Source: Janibacter anophelis NBRC 107843
GTDB taxonomy: Bacteria; Actinomycetota; Actinomycetes; Actinomycetales; Dermatophilaceae
Assembly: GCF_001570945.1 (NCBI RefSeq)
Contig: NZ_BCSQ01000004.1
Location: forward strand, 17,172 to 81,171
Direction: 5' to 3'
DNA length: 64,000 bases
This document shows, one piece after another, positions 53,988 to 62,434 of this stretch. The notes beneath the pieces were generated by a model that worked only from the letters and a program-made list of their open reading frames with translations, was not told where the DNA came from and did not search any database. The position numbers were made by a program, and so were the translations under genes. Numbering within the stretch: position 1 is the stretch's first letter; each line of letters starts with the position of its first letter.

Positions 53988-55337
53988 ATGCCTCGCCGCG
54001 GGTTGCTCGCGTCCGTCCTGTCAGCACTTCTCCTCGCCGTCCTCCTCGTCCCGTCGGGGAACGCGGCGGCCATCGACGACGAGTTCGTCCCGGTCGACCG
54101 GTACGTCGTCGGAGGGTGCCGGATCGCCTTCGACGCGGCCGGGACCGCGAGTCCGGTCGGCTCCGCGGGGCGGCCCTGCGTGGGCGTCAGCTCGCTCGGG
54201 GTCGACAACCGCGGCGACCTCATCGTGCGGATGACGCCACAGGCGCCGTATCCCTCGCTGCGGATCATGGTGCAGGCCGGCCCCGTGCTCAGTGCTCGCG
54301 GCATTGCCACCAGTGCCACGGGCAACGGCAAGCACGTCACCGTGAGGTTCTACGACGCGCGGGACAAGAGCCGGATCAGCCTGCGCAGCACCACGCAGCG
54401 GCGGAGGGTGGTCCGTGCCGACCTGGTCATCGGCTGGGTCAAGGTGACACCGTCGGGGACGACGGCGGCGTCCCTGCTCAAGGACCCGGGGTACGACGCG
54501 CTCGGCGCCTACCGTGACCGCACGGCGACGTCGGAGACGACGATCGCGGGCGGATGCGTCATCCGCTTCGACAGCGAGACCCCGCGCGTCCACGCCAACG
54601 GGACGCACCGGTGCATCGGCGCCTCCTCGCTCCGCCTGTCCCCCACGGGCGACCTCCAGGTGCTGTCCTCGGGCGAGCAACGTGGAGCCGTCGTCAACGC
54701 CCAGGCCGACCCCGACGAGACGCTCGCCGCCCGTGGCCTCATCACCGGGGTGACGGCGACCCCGTCGGTCATGACGGTGAGCATCTACGACTCACGGTGG
54801 CGCCGGCGGCTCGACCTGCGGCAACCACGTGACTATGCGCGGGTGAAGGGGGTCGTCGCCAACATGTGGGTGTCCTGGACCAAGACGACGCAGCGACCCG
54901 GCGTGACCAACGCCGTGACGACCGCTGCCGCGCAGGCCTACGGGCCGTACATCGACGGGTCCGTCGAGCCCGTCGATCTCGTGCAGCGCGGGTGTCGCGT
55001 CCGCTTCACGACGAAGGAGGTGGGCGTGCTCCCCTACGGCAACCGGTACCACCTGTGCACGGGGGTCACCGGGCTGGAGGTCAACCGGGCCGGACAGGTC
55101 GTCCTCCACGGCCCCTTGGGCGGCATCGTCTCCACCACGACCATCGCCACGAGCGGCCAGACCGACCACGGGCTGCGCGCGGGCCTGAGCGGCGGGGGCG
55201 CCCGCTCCACCATCAACATCTACAGCCTCGAGCTGGGCCGACGGCTCGACCTGCGCTCGGCCGCGGACCGCCGGATCATGGTCTCCGACGGCGCCGAGCT
55301 CTACCCCGGGTGGACCCACTTCATCGGCAGCTACTGA
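53988..55337 (+). CDS. Secreted protein with three 146-residue repeats
   Basis: I do not recognise this family. ATG 53988 begins a clear signal peptide (MPRRGLLASVLSALLLAVLL, cleavage near GNAAA-ID). The mature protein of about 420 residues consists of three similar units. Each starts with GC-x-[IV]-x-F (Cys44, 190, 336), has a second Cys 19-21 residues later (Cys64, 209, 357) in a C-x-G-x2-x-L block, and then a segment of the type '[IF]YD-x-R...R-x-L-x-L-R'. It ends with a W-rich edge. The Cys pairs probably form one disulfide per unit, giving a three-domain beta-rich exported protein. Cys spacing of exactly 146 residues shows duplication. The function is unknown. Confidence 0.75.
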   Translation: MPRRGLLASVLSALLLAVLLVPSGNAAAIDDEFVPVDRYVVGGCRIAFDAAGTASPVGSAGRPCVGVSSLGVDNRGDLIVRMTPQAPYPSLRIMVQAGPVLSARGIATSATGNGKHVTVRFYDARDKSRISLRSTTQRRRVVRADLVIGWVKVTPSGTTAASLLKDPGYDALGAYRDRTATSETTIAGGCVIRFDSETPRVHANGTHRCIGASSLRLSPTGDLQVLSSGEQRGAVVNAQADPDETLAARGLITGVTATPSVMTVSIYDSRWRRRLDLRQPRDYARVKGVVANMWVSWTKTTQRPGVTNAVTTAAAQAYGPYIDGSVEPVDLVQRGCRVRFTTKEVGVLPYGNRYHLCTGVTGLEVNRAGQVVLHGPLGGIVSTTTIATSGQTDHGLRAGLSGGGARSTINIYSLELGRRLDLRSAADRRIMVSDGAELYPGWTHFIGSY

Positions 55338-55353
55338 CAGTCCGGGAGCGGGT

Positions 55354-55384
55354 GAGGGGCCCGGGTCGTCGACCCGGGCCCCTC
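55354..55384. terminator. Bidirectional terminator hairpin
   Basis: A perfect 15-bp stem (left arm GAGGGGCCCGGGTCG) with a single central base lies between the convergent stops of the secreted-protein gene and pdxS. A short A run follows on the plus strand. It can serve both directions. Confidence 0.85.
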
Positions 55385-55405
55385 AAACACGCGCTCGGTG
55401 ACCCG

Positions 55406-56302
55406 TCACCAGCCGCGCTCGGCGAGCCGGTGCGGCTGGGGGATCTCGTCGACGTTGATGCCGACCATCGCCTCACCGAGGCCGCGCGAGACCTTGGCCA
55501 GCATGTCCGGGTCGTCGAAGAAGGTCGTCGCCTTGACGATCGCCTCGGCGCGCTGCGCCGGGTTGCCGGACTTGAAGATGCCCGACCCGACGAAGACGCC
55601 CTCGGCGCCCAGCTGCATCATCATCGCCGCGTCGGCGGGCGTCGCGATGCCGCCGGCGGTGAAGAGGACGACGGGCAACTTGCCGTTGGCCGCGACCTCC
55701 TTGACGAGCTCGAAGGGGGCCTGCAGCTCCTTGGCGGCGACGTACAGCTCGTCCTCGGCGAGGTTCTGCAGGCGTCGGATCTCCTGGCGGATGGAGCGCA
55801 TGTGGGTCGTCGCGTTCGACACGTCGCCGGTGCCGGCCTCCCCCTTCGACCGGATCATCGCGGCGCCCTCGGTGATGCGGCGCAGCGCCTCACCCAGGTT
55901 GGTGGCACCGCAGACGAAGGGGACGGTGAAGGCCCACTTGTCGATGTGGTTGGCGTAGTCGGCCGGGGTGAGCACCTCTGACTCGTCGATGTAGTCGACC
56001 CCGAGCGACTGCAGCACCTGGGCCTCGACGAAGTGACCGATGCGCGCCTTGGCCATGACGGGGATCGAGACGGCCTCGATGATGCCGTCGATCATGTCGG
56101 GGTCACTCATCCGCGAGACGCCGCCCTGCGCGCGGATGTCGGCCGGGACGCGCTCGAGGGCCATGACGGCCACGGCGCCGGCGTCCTCGGCGATCTTCGC
56201 CTGCTCCGGCGTGACGACGTCCATGATGACGCCGCCCTTGAGCATCTCGGCCATCCCGCGCTTGACGCGCGCGGTCCCGACCTCGGTCGTGTCACTGGTC
56301 AT
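55406..56302 (-). CDS. pdxS: Pyridoxal 5'-phosphate synthase subunit PdxS
   Basis: This 298-residue TIM barrel has the ribose-phosphate Lys in [20 protein letters not shown] and the Lys in [18 protein letters not shown]. The C-terminal signature [20 protein letters not shown] is also present. It makes PLP from ribose-5-phosphate, glyceraldehyde-3-phosphate and ammonia from PdxT. I prefer ATG 56302 (6 bases after GGAG) over ATG 56314. It is separated from pdxT by about 4 kb of unrelated genes; in many actinobacteria the two are close. It is divergent from pdxR. Confidence 0.96.
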   Translation of the reverse strand: MTSDTTEVGTARVKRGMAEMLKGGVIMDVVTPEQAKIAEDAGAVAVMALERVPADIRAQGGVSRMSDPDMIDGIIEAVSIPVMAKARIGHFVEAQVLQSLGVDYIDESEVLTPADYANHIDKWAFTVPFVCGATNLGEALRRITEGAAMIRSKGEAGTGDVSNATTHMRSIRQEIRRLQNLAEDELYVAAKELQAPFELVKEVAANGKLPVVLFTAGGIATPADAAMMMQLGAEGVFVGSGIFKSGNPAQRAEAIVKATTFFDDPDMLAKVSRGLGEAMVGINVDEIPQPHRLAERGW

Positions 56303-56431
56303 GGTCCACTCCATCTCCCGTGGCCCGCCGGGAGCAGGCCGATTTTTGATCTAGGCCAGAAAGTAGCACGGCACAGGCCAAAGCCGTGACGGTCGTCCAC
56401 GGGTCGTGAAGGTGGACCTAGACTCCGGGAC
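56303..56431. promoter_or_regulatory. pdxS-pdxR divergent promoter with candidate PdxR sites
   Basis: AAGGTGGACCTA (56409-56420) closely matches the AAAGTGGW(-/T)CTA element described for Corynebacterium PdxR. Related TAGGCC/AGAAAG and GGCCAAAG half-sites occur at 56352-56381, the AT-richer part near pdxS. PdxR usually activates pdxS and represses itself when PLP is low. Confidence 0.55.
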
Positions 56432-57763
56432 GTGGGTACCGACGCAGCACTGATCACGGGGGGCACGGCCGCCGAGATCGCCGACAGCGTGCGCGGCCTC
56501 GTCGAGCGCGGCCGCCTGGCACCCGGGGAGGTCCTCCCTCCGGTGCGGGCCCTGGCCGAGCAGCTCGGGGTCAACCGCAACACGGCCGTGGCCGCCTACC
56601 GTGCGCTGGCCCGCTCCGGGGTTGTCGTGTCGCAGGGCCGCGCCGGCACCCGGGTCGCCCGGCCTGCGCGAGTGCCCCAGGAGGGCTTCGCCCCCGCAGG
56701 CTCGCTGCGGGACGTCGGCACCGGCAACCCGGATCCCGCGCTGATCCCCGACCTCGGGCCGGCTCTCGCCGCGGCCGCCGGGCGGCACGTCCTCTACGGC
56801 GAACCCACGATCGACCGTGACCTGCTCGCGTGGGCCAGGGGCTGGATGGCACCGGACGTACCGGTGGACGAGGACGAGCTGCACATCACCCTGACGAGCG
56901 GCGCCGTCGACGCCGTGGAGCGCCTGCTCGCACAAGCGCTCATGCGTGACGACACGGTGGCTCTCGAGGACCCCTGCTTCCTGGCGAGCATCCACCTGGC
57001 GCAGCTCGGCGGGTACCGCGCGGTCCCCGTCCCCGTCGACGCCGAGGGCATGACCGTCGAGGGGCTGCGCCACGCGCTCGACCAGGGCGTGCGCGCCGTC
57101 GTGTGCACCCCTCGGGCACAGAACCCGACGGGCGCGTCGCTGAGCGCACGTCGCGCCGAGGCCCTGCGCGCGGTGATGGCGGAGCACCCCTACGTCCTCG
57201 TCGTGCAGGACGACTACTTCTCTTACCTGTCGCGGCAGCCCTTCCACTCGATCATCGGTCCGGACCACGAGCGCTGGGCCCTCGTGCGGTCGGTCTCGAA
57301 GTTCGCCGGCCCGGACATGTGCCTCGCCGTGACGGCCTGCGACGCCGACACGGCCGCGCGGCTGGAGCTGCGGCTCAGTCCCGGCACGACGTGGGTGAGC
57401 CACCTCCTGCAACGCATCACGCACTCGGTCATGACGGACGAGGACGCGCTGGCCCGCATCGACCGCGCAGGCACCCACTACGCGGAGCGCAACGCCACCT
57501 TCGCCGCACTGCTCACGGAGCGGGGACTGCCGACGCAGGCCGGCGACGGGATGAGCTTGTGGGTGGAGTTGCCGGTGGCCGCACGGGAGGCGGCCGAAAG
57601 GCTGACCCGCCGGGGCTGGCTGGTGCGCACTGGTGACGACTTCCGCCTGATGGAGACCGACGAGCCCTCACGCCATCTGCGCCTGACCGTGCACGACCTC
57701 GACGACGAGCAGGCCGAGTCCCTGACCACCGACATCGTCGAGGCGGCGCGAGCGGGCGACTGA
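56432..57763 (+). CDS. pdxR: MocR-family PLP-dependent regulator PdxR
   Basis: From GTG 56432 the gene encodes 443 residues. An N-terminal GntR winged helix (GRLAPGEVLPPVRALAEQLG, then VNRNTAVAAYRALARSG) is fused to an aminotransferase-fold domain with the PLP Lys in VRSVSKFAGPDMCLAV, and TSGAVDAVERLLAQ before it. Divergent location from pdxS is the classic setting of PdxR. It senses PLP directly and controls its synthesis. Confidence 0.92.
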   Translation: MGTDAALITGGTAAEIADSVRGLVERGRLAPGEVLPPVRALAEQLGVNRNTAVAAYRALARSGVVVSQGRAGTRVARPARVPQEGFAPAGSLRDVGTGNPDPALIPDLGPALAAAAGRHVLYGEPTIDRDLLAWARGWMAPDVPVDEDELHITLTSGAVDAVERLLAQALMRDDTVALEDPCFLASIHLAQLGGYRAVPVPVDAEGMTVEGLRHALDQGVRAVVCTPRAQNPTGASLSARRAEALRAVMAEHPYVLVVQDDYFSYLSRQPFHSIIGPDHERWALVRSVSKFAGPDMCLAVTACDADTAARLELRLSPGTTWVSHLLQRITHSVMTDEDALARIDRAGTHYAERNATFAALLTERGLPTQAGDGMSLWVELPVAAREAAERLTRRGWLVRTGDDFRLMETDEPSRHLRLTVHDLDDEQAESLTTDIVEAARAGD

Positions 57764-57779
57764 GTCGCGCCAGCGGCGG

Positions 57780-58328
57780 TCAGTCCTCCCGCGGTGGGGT
57801 GCCCGGGTCGGACGCCCCGGGAGGCGGCGGAGGTGCCGGACGCCCGGACGAAGGGGGCGGTGGCCCCTCACCGCCCGTCGGCGGCGGTGCGTCTCCGGAC
57901 GCCGTCGTCGTCCCACCCGGCGGCGGGGGTGGCGTCGCGCCCCCGGGCGACGTGGAGCCCCCGGGCGGGGGCGGTGCCGGATGCGATCCCGCAGACGGGG
58001 TCCCGCCGAAGGAGGACCCGAGGCCACTGATGGCCGTCCTGGGGTCCTGCCCCTTGCGCCGCGACCACACGAGGTAGCCGATGAGTGCGGCCAGGGCCAG
58101 CGGCAGCAGGCAGCAGCACAGGCCGAGGAAGCCGATGCCTCCACCGCGTCGTCGGCGGCGGCGCCGGCGGGCCGTGGGCACCGCCGCGAGGGCCCGGTCA
58201 CCCCCGAGCAGGGCCACTTGGGCCAGCGCGAGGTGCTCCAGGCCCACACGCGGCAGGCCGGCGAGGCCGAGCACCTCGTTGAGCGGTGTGACGAGGGTGA
58301 GGTCGGCCGGGGTCATGCCCCAGATCAT
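57780..58328 (-). CDS. Proline-rich membrane-anchored protein
   Basis: This 182-residue protein starts MIWGMTPADLTLVTPLNEVL (ATG 58328). It has a basic run of seven or more Arg before a single membrane helix (GFLGLCCCLLPLALAALIGY) with three consecutive Cys, and a 95-residue tail made of Pro, Gly, Ser and Thr. I recognise no domain. It is on the same strand as and 35 bases after the LemA-like gene, and converges with pdxR. It could be a wall-spanning anchor. Confidence 0.65.
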   Translation of the reverse strand: MIWGMTPADLTLVTPLNEVLGLAGLPRVGLEHLALAQVALLGGDRALAAVPTARRRRRRRRGGGIGFLGLCCCLLPLALAALIGYLVWSRRKGQDPRTAISGLGSSFGGTPSAGSHPAPPPPGGSTSPGGATPPPPPGGTTTASGDAPPPTGGEGPPPPSSGRPAPPPPPGASDPGTPPRED

Positions 58329-58363
58329 GCCGCCTCCGCGGGCCCGTGGCGAGGGGTCCGGAC

Positions 58364-58933
58364 TCAGCCCGGCAGGGTGTCGTCGAACTCCACGGTCCGC
58401 GGCAGGTCGGCGTACCCGGCCAGGCGGAAGAGCCGCACGATCCGCTTGGCCCGCACCCGCTGGACCTCCTTGACCGCCTCGTTGTGGAAGCGGCGCGCCA
58501 GCTGGACGCGCAGACCCGCCTCGCGGACGCGCTCGAGCGCAGCGGCGCCGGGGCCCCCTTCGGCCGTGATGTCGGTGACCACCTGCCCCGGCAGCGCGGC
58601 ATGCAGGACCTCGGTCAGCTCGCTCTCGACGCTCTCGCGACCGGCGAAGTGCTGTCCCTCGAGCAGGTCCGACTCGAAGGTGCGCTCGTTGACCCGCTCG
58701 AGCGACTCGCTGGCGGCCGCGGCGAGGAGGAACCCGCTCGCCGGGTCGATGGCACCGGAGTTGGCCAGCTCGAGGCTGGCCTCGGCCCGACGCACGACGT
58801 GCGCGTCGAGCGCGGACAGAGCACCCTCCACCTTGGCGTGCAGGCGGTCGAGACGCGCGGCGCTGTAGGAGAGGTACCACGCGAGCACGAGCAGGACGCA
58901 GATGACGAGGACGATCCAGCTGATGGTCGTCAT
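58364..58933 (-). CDS. LemA-like membrane protein of the PIM cluster
   Basis: This 189-residue protein has an N-terminal helix (ISWIVLVICVLLVLAWYLSY) followed by an alpha-helical domain (AARLDRLHAKVEGALSALDA; RFHNEAVKEVQRVRAKRIVR; FRLAGYADLPRTVEFDD). The closing FRLAGYA-x-x-P-x-x-F-E/DD is the pattern seen in LemA-type proteins. In mycobacteria the gene at this place is a Nudix protein (Rv2609c-like) with a similar region; here there is no Nudix domain. It overlaps pimA by 4 bases. The function is unknown. Confidence 0.7.
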   Translation of the reverse strand: MTTISWIVLVICVLLVLAWYLSYSAARLDRLHAKVEGALSALDAHVVRRAEASLELANSGAIDPASGFLLAAAASESLERVNERTFESDLLEGQHFAGRESVESELTEVLHAALPGQVVTDITAEGGPGAAALERVREAGLRVQLARRFHNEAVKEVQRVRAKRIVRLFRLAGYADLPRTVEFDDTLPG

Positions 58934-60117
58934 GCCGGGCCTCCCCCGGCCCTGCGGTCGATGCCCGGACGCAGCCGGGTGACCTCGCGGTGGTGCATCC
59001 CGGAGTCGACGACCGTGTCGTAGACGGCGAGGATCTCCTTGGCCACGACGTCCCAGTCGAAGACGCGCGCCCGCTCGCGCCCGAGGTCCGACAGGACGCG
59101 CAGCCGACCCGGGTCCGCCAGCAGCTCGACCGCGCGGGCAGCCAGGTCCTCGGGACGCTCGTTGGCGAAGAGCGCACCGGCCATCCCCGTGCGGCCGCCG
59201 TCGAGCACCCGCTGGAAGGCGGCGAGGTCGCTCGCGAGGACCGGCGCCCCGGCGGCCATCGCCTCGACGAGGACGATGCCGAAGCTCTCTCCCCCGGTGT
59301 GCGGCGCGACGTAGAGGTCGGCCGAGGCCAGGGCGGCCGCCTTGTCCTCGTCGGAGAGCGCGCCGAGGAACTCGGTCGCGGCGAGCACGCGCTCGGTCAG
59401 CTTCGCCCGGGCCGCGTCGACGCTGCCGGGACCGACGACGAGCAGCCGCGCCCCGGGGACGGCGTCGAGGATTGCCGGCATGGCCGCCGACAGGACCGGC
59501 AGCCCCTTGCGCGGCTCGTCGATCCGACCGAGGAAGACGATCGTCGGTCGGCCGGGGCTGCCGCTCCAGCGCTCGTCCCGGTTCGCCCGCGCGAAGGCAG
59601 CGGTGTCGACCCCGTTGGGGATGACGACCGCGTCACCGCCGATGTGGGTGGTCACGGTGCGCCGCGCGTCCTCGGACACGGCGATGCGACCGTGGATCTT
59701 CTCCAGGGACGGGCGCAGGAGCGGGTAGGCGGCCTGCATGACGCGGGAGCGCACGTTGGAGGTGTGGAAGGTGGCGACGACGGGGCTCGTCGTGCCCCAC
59801 AGGGCGAGGAGCGAGAGGCTGGGTGCGAGGGGCTCGTGGATGTGGACGACGTCGAAGTCGCCCTCCTCCAGCCAGCGACCCACCTTGGCTGCGGCGACCG
59901 GACCGAAGAGCAACCGCGCGGTCGAGCCGTTGTAGCGGATCGGCACCGCACGTCCCGCCGGCACGACGTAGGGGGGCAGCTCGGTGCCCTCGTCGGCCGG
60001 CGCGAGGACGGAGGCCTCGTGCCCGTGCCGGACCAGGTACTCCGCGAGGTCGCGGATGTGGAACTGGACGCCTCCGGGGACGTCGAAGGAGTAGGGACTG
60101 ACCAGACCCACCCTCAT
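58930..60117 (-). CDS. pimA: Phosphatidylinositol mannosyltransferase PimA
   Basis: This 395-residue GT4-family enzyme has MRVGLVSPYSFDVPGGVQFH at the start, donor-binding FLGRIDEPRKGLPVLSAAMP, and the E-x7-E-like block PHTGGESFGIVLVEAMAAGA. It adds the first mannose from GDP-mannose to phosphatidylinositol at the inner membrane face. It is part of pgsA-patA-pimA, with 4-base overlaps at both ends. Confidence 0.95.
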   Translation of the reverse strand: MRVGLVSPYSFDVPGGVQFHIRDLAEYLVRHGHEASVLAPADEGTELPPYVVPAGRAVPIRYNGSTARLLFGPVAAAKVGRWLEEGDFDVVHIHEPLAPSLSLLALWGTTSPVVATFHTSNVRSRVMQAAYPLLRPSLEKIHGRIAVSEDARRTVTTHIGGDAVVIPNGVDTAAFARANRDERWSGSPGRPTIVFLGRIDEPRKGLPVLSAAMPAILDAVPGARLLVVGPGSVDAARAKLTERVLAATEFLGALSDEDKAAALASADLYVAPHTGGESFGIVLVEAMAAGAPVLASDLAAFQRVLDGGRTGMAGALFANERPEDLAARAVELLADPGRLRVLSDLGRERARVFDWDVVAKEILAVYDTVVDSGMHHREVTRLRPGIDRRAGGGPA

Positions 60118-61049
60118 GCCACAGCCCTCCGGGCCGCGTCGCGCGCCGGGTCGAGGTCCTCGACGAAGACCCGCTGCATCATGTGCCAGTCCTCGGTGTG
60201 CCGGGTGATCGCGGCGCCGAAGGCGTCCGCGCAGGCCTGCGTCGTCAGCCTGACCGCCTCCGGGTGGCCCTGGGGAGCCACCTCGACGGCATCGTGGATC
60301 GTGACGACCATGCCCCACGAGCGACCGATGCGCTCATGACGCAGCGTGACGGGGAAGAGCGGCAGTCCGGTCTCGACGGCCAGCGCGGCCGGGCCGGCCG
60401 CCATGCGCGCCCGGTGCCCGCACAGGTCGACCTCGACCCCGCTGGCGGACAGGTCGCGGTCGGCCAACAGCGGCATGACCACCGGCTCCCCGGTGTCGAG
60501 CTGGGCGCGCAGCAGCGCGTAGGTCCCGCGCTCCGCCGGGTGGATGACCATGCCCAGGCTCTCGCGGTAGTCGAGGAAGGCGCGGAACATCTCCTCCGGC
60601 TCGAGTCGCTCGGCGACCGTGACGACCTTGCCGAGGTGACGGGCGCACCAGACGCCGGCGAGGTCCCAGTTGCCCGTGTGGCCGAGGAAGGCGAGCACGG
60701 GCCGGCCGGCGAGCAGGTGCCCCTTGAGCTCGGGCAAGGCGCCCTCGTAGCGGACGATGGAGTCGACCCGGTCCCCGTCGAGGGACTGCAGGCGGAAGGC
60801 CTCGACGTAGTACCGAAGGGCGCCGCGCACCCCCTTCGCCGTCAACGCCTCGAGCTCGTCGGGACCGAGCTCGGGACGCACCCGGGCGTAGTTGGCGCGC
60901 AGGCGCTGCACGGAGTCGCCGTCACCGGCGTACGTCCGGTCGGCGGCGAGGTCGAAGAGGCGGTACGCGAGGGACGCCGGGACGAGACGCAGCACCCGCC
61001 AGGCCAGCAGGAAGGCCCAGACGGTCGCCTGCCGGCGCAACCGGGTCAC
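60114..61049 (-). CDS. patA: Phosphatidylinositol mannoside acyltransferase
   Basis: From GTG 61049 (overlapping the pgsA stop) the gene encodes 311 residues. The H-x4-D acyltransferase motif is LGHTGNWDLAGVW, and an N-terminal hydrophobic stretch WAFLLAWRVLRLVPASLAYR attaches it to the membrane. It belongs to the LpxL/HtrB superfamily and transfers palmitoyl to the mannose of PIM1/PIM2. Gene order pgsA-patA-pimA agrees with mycobacteria. Confidence 0.94.
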   Translation of the reverse strand: MTRLRRQATVWAFLLAWRVLRLVPASLAYRLFDLAADRTYAGDGDSVQRLRANYARVRPELGPDELEALTAKGVRGALRYYVEAFRLQSLDGDRVDSIVRYEGALPELKGHLLAGRPVLAFLGHTGNWDLAGVWCARHLGKVVTVAERLEPEEMFRAFLDYRESLGMVIHPAERGTYALLRAQLDTGEPVVMPLLADRDLSASGVEVDLCGHRARMAAGPAALAVETGLPLFPVTLRHERIGRSWGMVVTIHDAVEVAPQGHPEAVRLTTQACADAFGAAITRHTEDWHMMQRVFVEDLDPARDAARRAVA

Positions 61050-61681
61050 GACGTCGCGGGAGTCGACGCGGCGTCGTCGGCGATGCACTGCTGCCGGACG
61101 AAGAGCACCCGCTGGAGGATGGTGACGACGCTCGCCACGGCGAGGACGGCGAGGACCACCTTGAGGACGACCTCCGGCAGCCCGAGCCCGACGAGTCCGG
61201 TGGTGACGAGGGCGGCGACGAGGCGGTCCGCGCGCTCCGCGATGCCGACGCTCGCGGTCATGCCCAGTCCCTCTGCTCGGGCGCGGGCGTACGAGACGAC
61301 GCTGCCGAGCACGAGGCAGGCCATGGCGAGCCACGCCATGACGCGGTCGTCACCGCCCTGGAAGAACCAGATGGCCAAGCCGGAGAAGATCGCGGCGTCG
61401 CCGATGCGGTCGAGCGTCGAGTCGAGGAAGGCGCCCCACTTGCTCGTGCGCCCCAGCAGACGCGCCATGACGCCGTCGATGGTGTCGGAGAAGACGAAGG
61501 CGGTGATGACGAGGACGCCGACGAGCAGCTGCCCGCGGGGGAAGAAGACCAGCGCGCCGACGCATACGCCGATGGTGCCGAGGATGGTCACCACGTCGGG
61601 GCTGATGCCCAGGCGGTTGAGGAGTTTCGCCACCGGGGTGAGGATCCGGGTGACGGCGGCGCGCGCGTATCGATTGAGCAT
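61046..61681 (-). CDS. pgsA: Phosphatidylinositol phosphate synthase (CDP-alcohol phosphatidyltransferase)
   Basis: This 211-residue membrane protein has the signature D-x2-DG-x2-AR-x8-G-x3-D-x3-D in DTIDGVMARLLGRTSKWGAF, then LDSTLDR. It joins CDP-diacylglycerol with inositol-3-phosphate to give PI-phosphate, the entry into PIM lipids. Six helices are expected. It is first of the pgsA-patA-pimA block, about 105 bases after the HIT gene. Confidence 0.94.
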   Translation of the reverse strand: MLNRYARAAVTRILTPVAKLLNRLGISPDVVTILGTIGVCVGALVFFPRGQLLVGVLVITAFVFSDTIDGVMARLLGRTSKWGAFLDSTLDRIGDAAIFSGLAIWFFQGGDDRVMAWLAMACLVLGSVVSYARARAEGLGMTASVGIAERADRLVAALVTTGLVGLGLPEVVLKVVLAVLAVASVVTILQRVLFVRQQCIADDAASTPATS

Positions 61682-61756
61682 GGCGCGACAAGCGTAACCG
61701 CGCGCGGGTCGGGTCCCCGACCACCTCGCCGAGTGTGGGGCGGCCGACGACGCTGA

Positions 61757-61784
61757 CGAAGGGGGCCGCGCCCCTCCCCCTTCG
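61757..61784. terminator. Hairpin from two CGAAGGGGG motifs
   Basis: CGAAGGGGG (61757-61765) and CCCCCTTCG (61776-61784) form a 9-bp stem with a 10-base GC-rich loop. It lies directly after the HIT gene (stop at 61787) and 75 bases before pgsA, so it may attenuate or end the HIT transcript. No T run. Confidence 0.5.
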
Positions 61785-61786
61785 CC

Positions 61787-62350
61787 TCAGGCCTGCGCGT
61801 CCGGCCAGGCCGCGACGAGGGCCGCCCGGGCGTCCTCGAGCAGGATCGGCAGCGCCTTGGTCTGCGCGACGATCGGCAGGAAGTTCATGTCGCCACCCCA
61901 GCGCGGGATGACGTGCTGGTGCAGGTGCGCTGCGACACCGGCGCCGGCGACGGCGCCCTGGTTCATCCCGAGGTTGAACCCGTGCGGGTTGGACGAGGCC
62001 TGGAGGGCGCGGATCGCGGCCTTGGTGAGGGCCGTGAACTCCGCCGTCTCCTCGTCGGTGAGGTCGACGTAGAGGGAGACATGGCGGTAGGGGCAGACGA
62101 GGACGTGACCGGCGTTGTACGGGAAGAGGTTCATGACGACGAAGCAGGTCTCGCCACGGTGGACGACGAGCCCTTCGGCATCGTCCTTGTCGGGCGCGAC
62201 GCAGAAGGGGCACCCCTCGCCGGCCTCGTCACTGGGCCGCTCCCCGGTGACGTAGGCCATCCGGTGCGGCGTCCACAGTCGGTCGAACCCGTCCGGGACA
62301 CCGACGAAGGAGCGCTCGTCCTCGAGCGGGCGGTCGTTGGCCTCGGTCAT
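61787..62350 (-). CDS. HIT domain protein
   Basis: This 187-residue protein has the nucleotide-binding triad HLHQHVIPRW and the entry block NLFPYNAGHVLVCPYRHVSL. An N-terminal CPFC-type pair (EGCPFCVAPDKDD) may bind zinc. Such proteins hydrolyse or phosphorolyse dinucleoside polyphosphates (Ap4A-type). It precedes pgsA as in mycobacteria, which supports a conserved cluster, but a role in PIM synthesis is not established. Confidence 0.92.
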   Translation of the reverse strand: MTEANDRPLEDERSFVGVPDGFDRLWTPHRMAYVTGERPSDEAGEGCPFCVAPDKDDAEGLVVHRGETCFVVMNLFPYNAGHVLVCPYRHVSLYVDLTDEETAEFTALTKAAIRALQASSNPHGFNLGMNQGAVAGAGVAAHLHQHVIPRWGGDMNFLPIVAQTKALPILLEDARAALVAAWPDAQA

Positions 62351-62434
62351 GCGGCCGATCCTGTCATGGCGACGATTCGGGCCGGCGTCCCCCTTCGCTG
62401 CCTGCGCTCCCTCCGGGCACGGCATGATGTCCCC

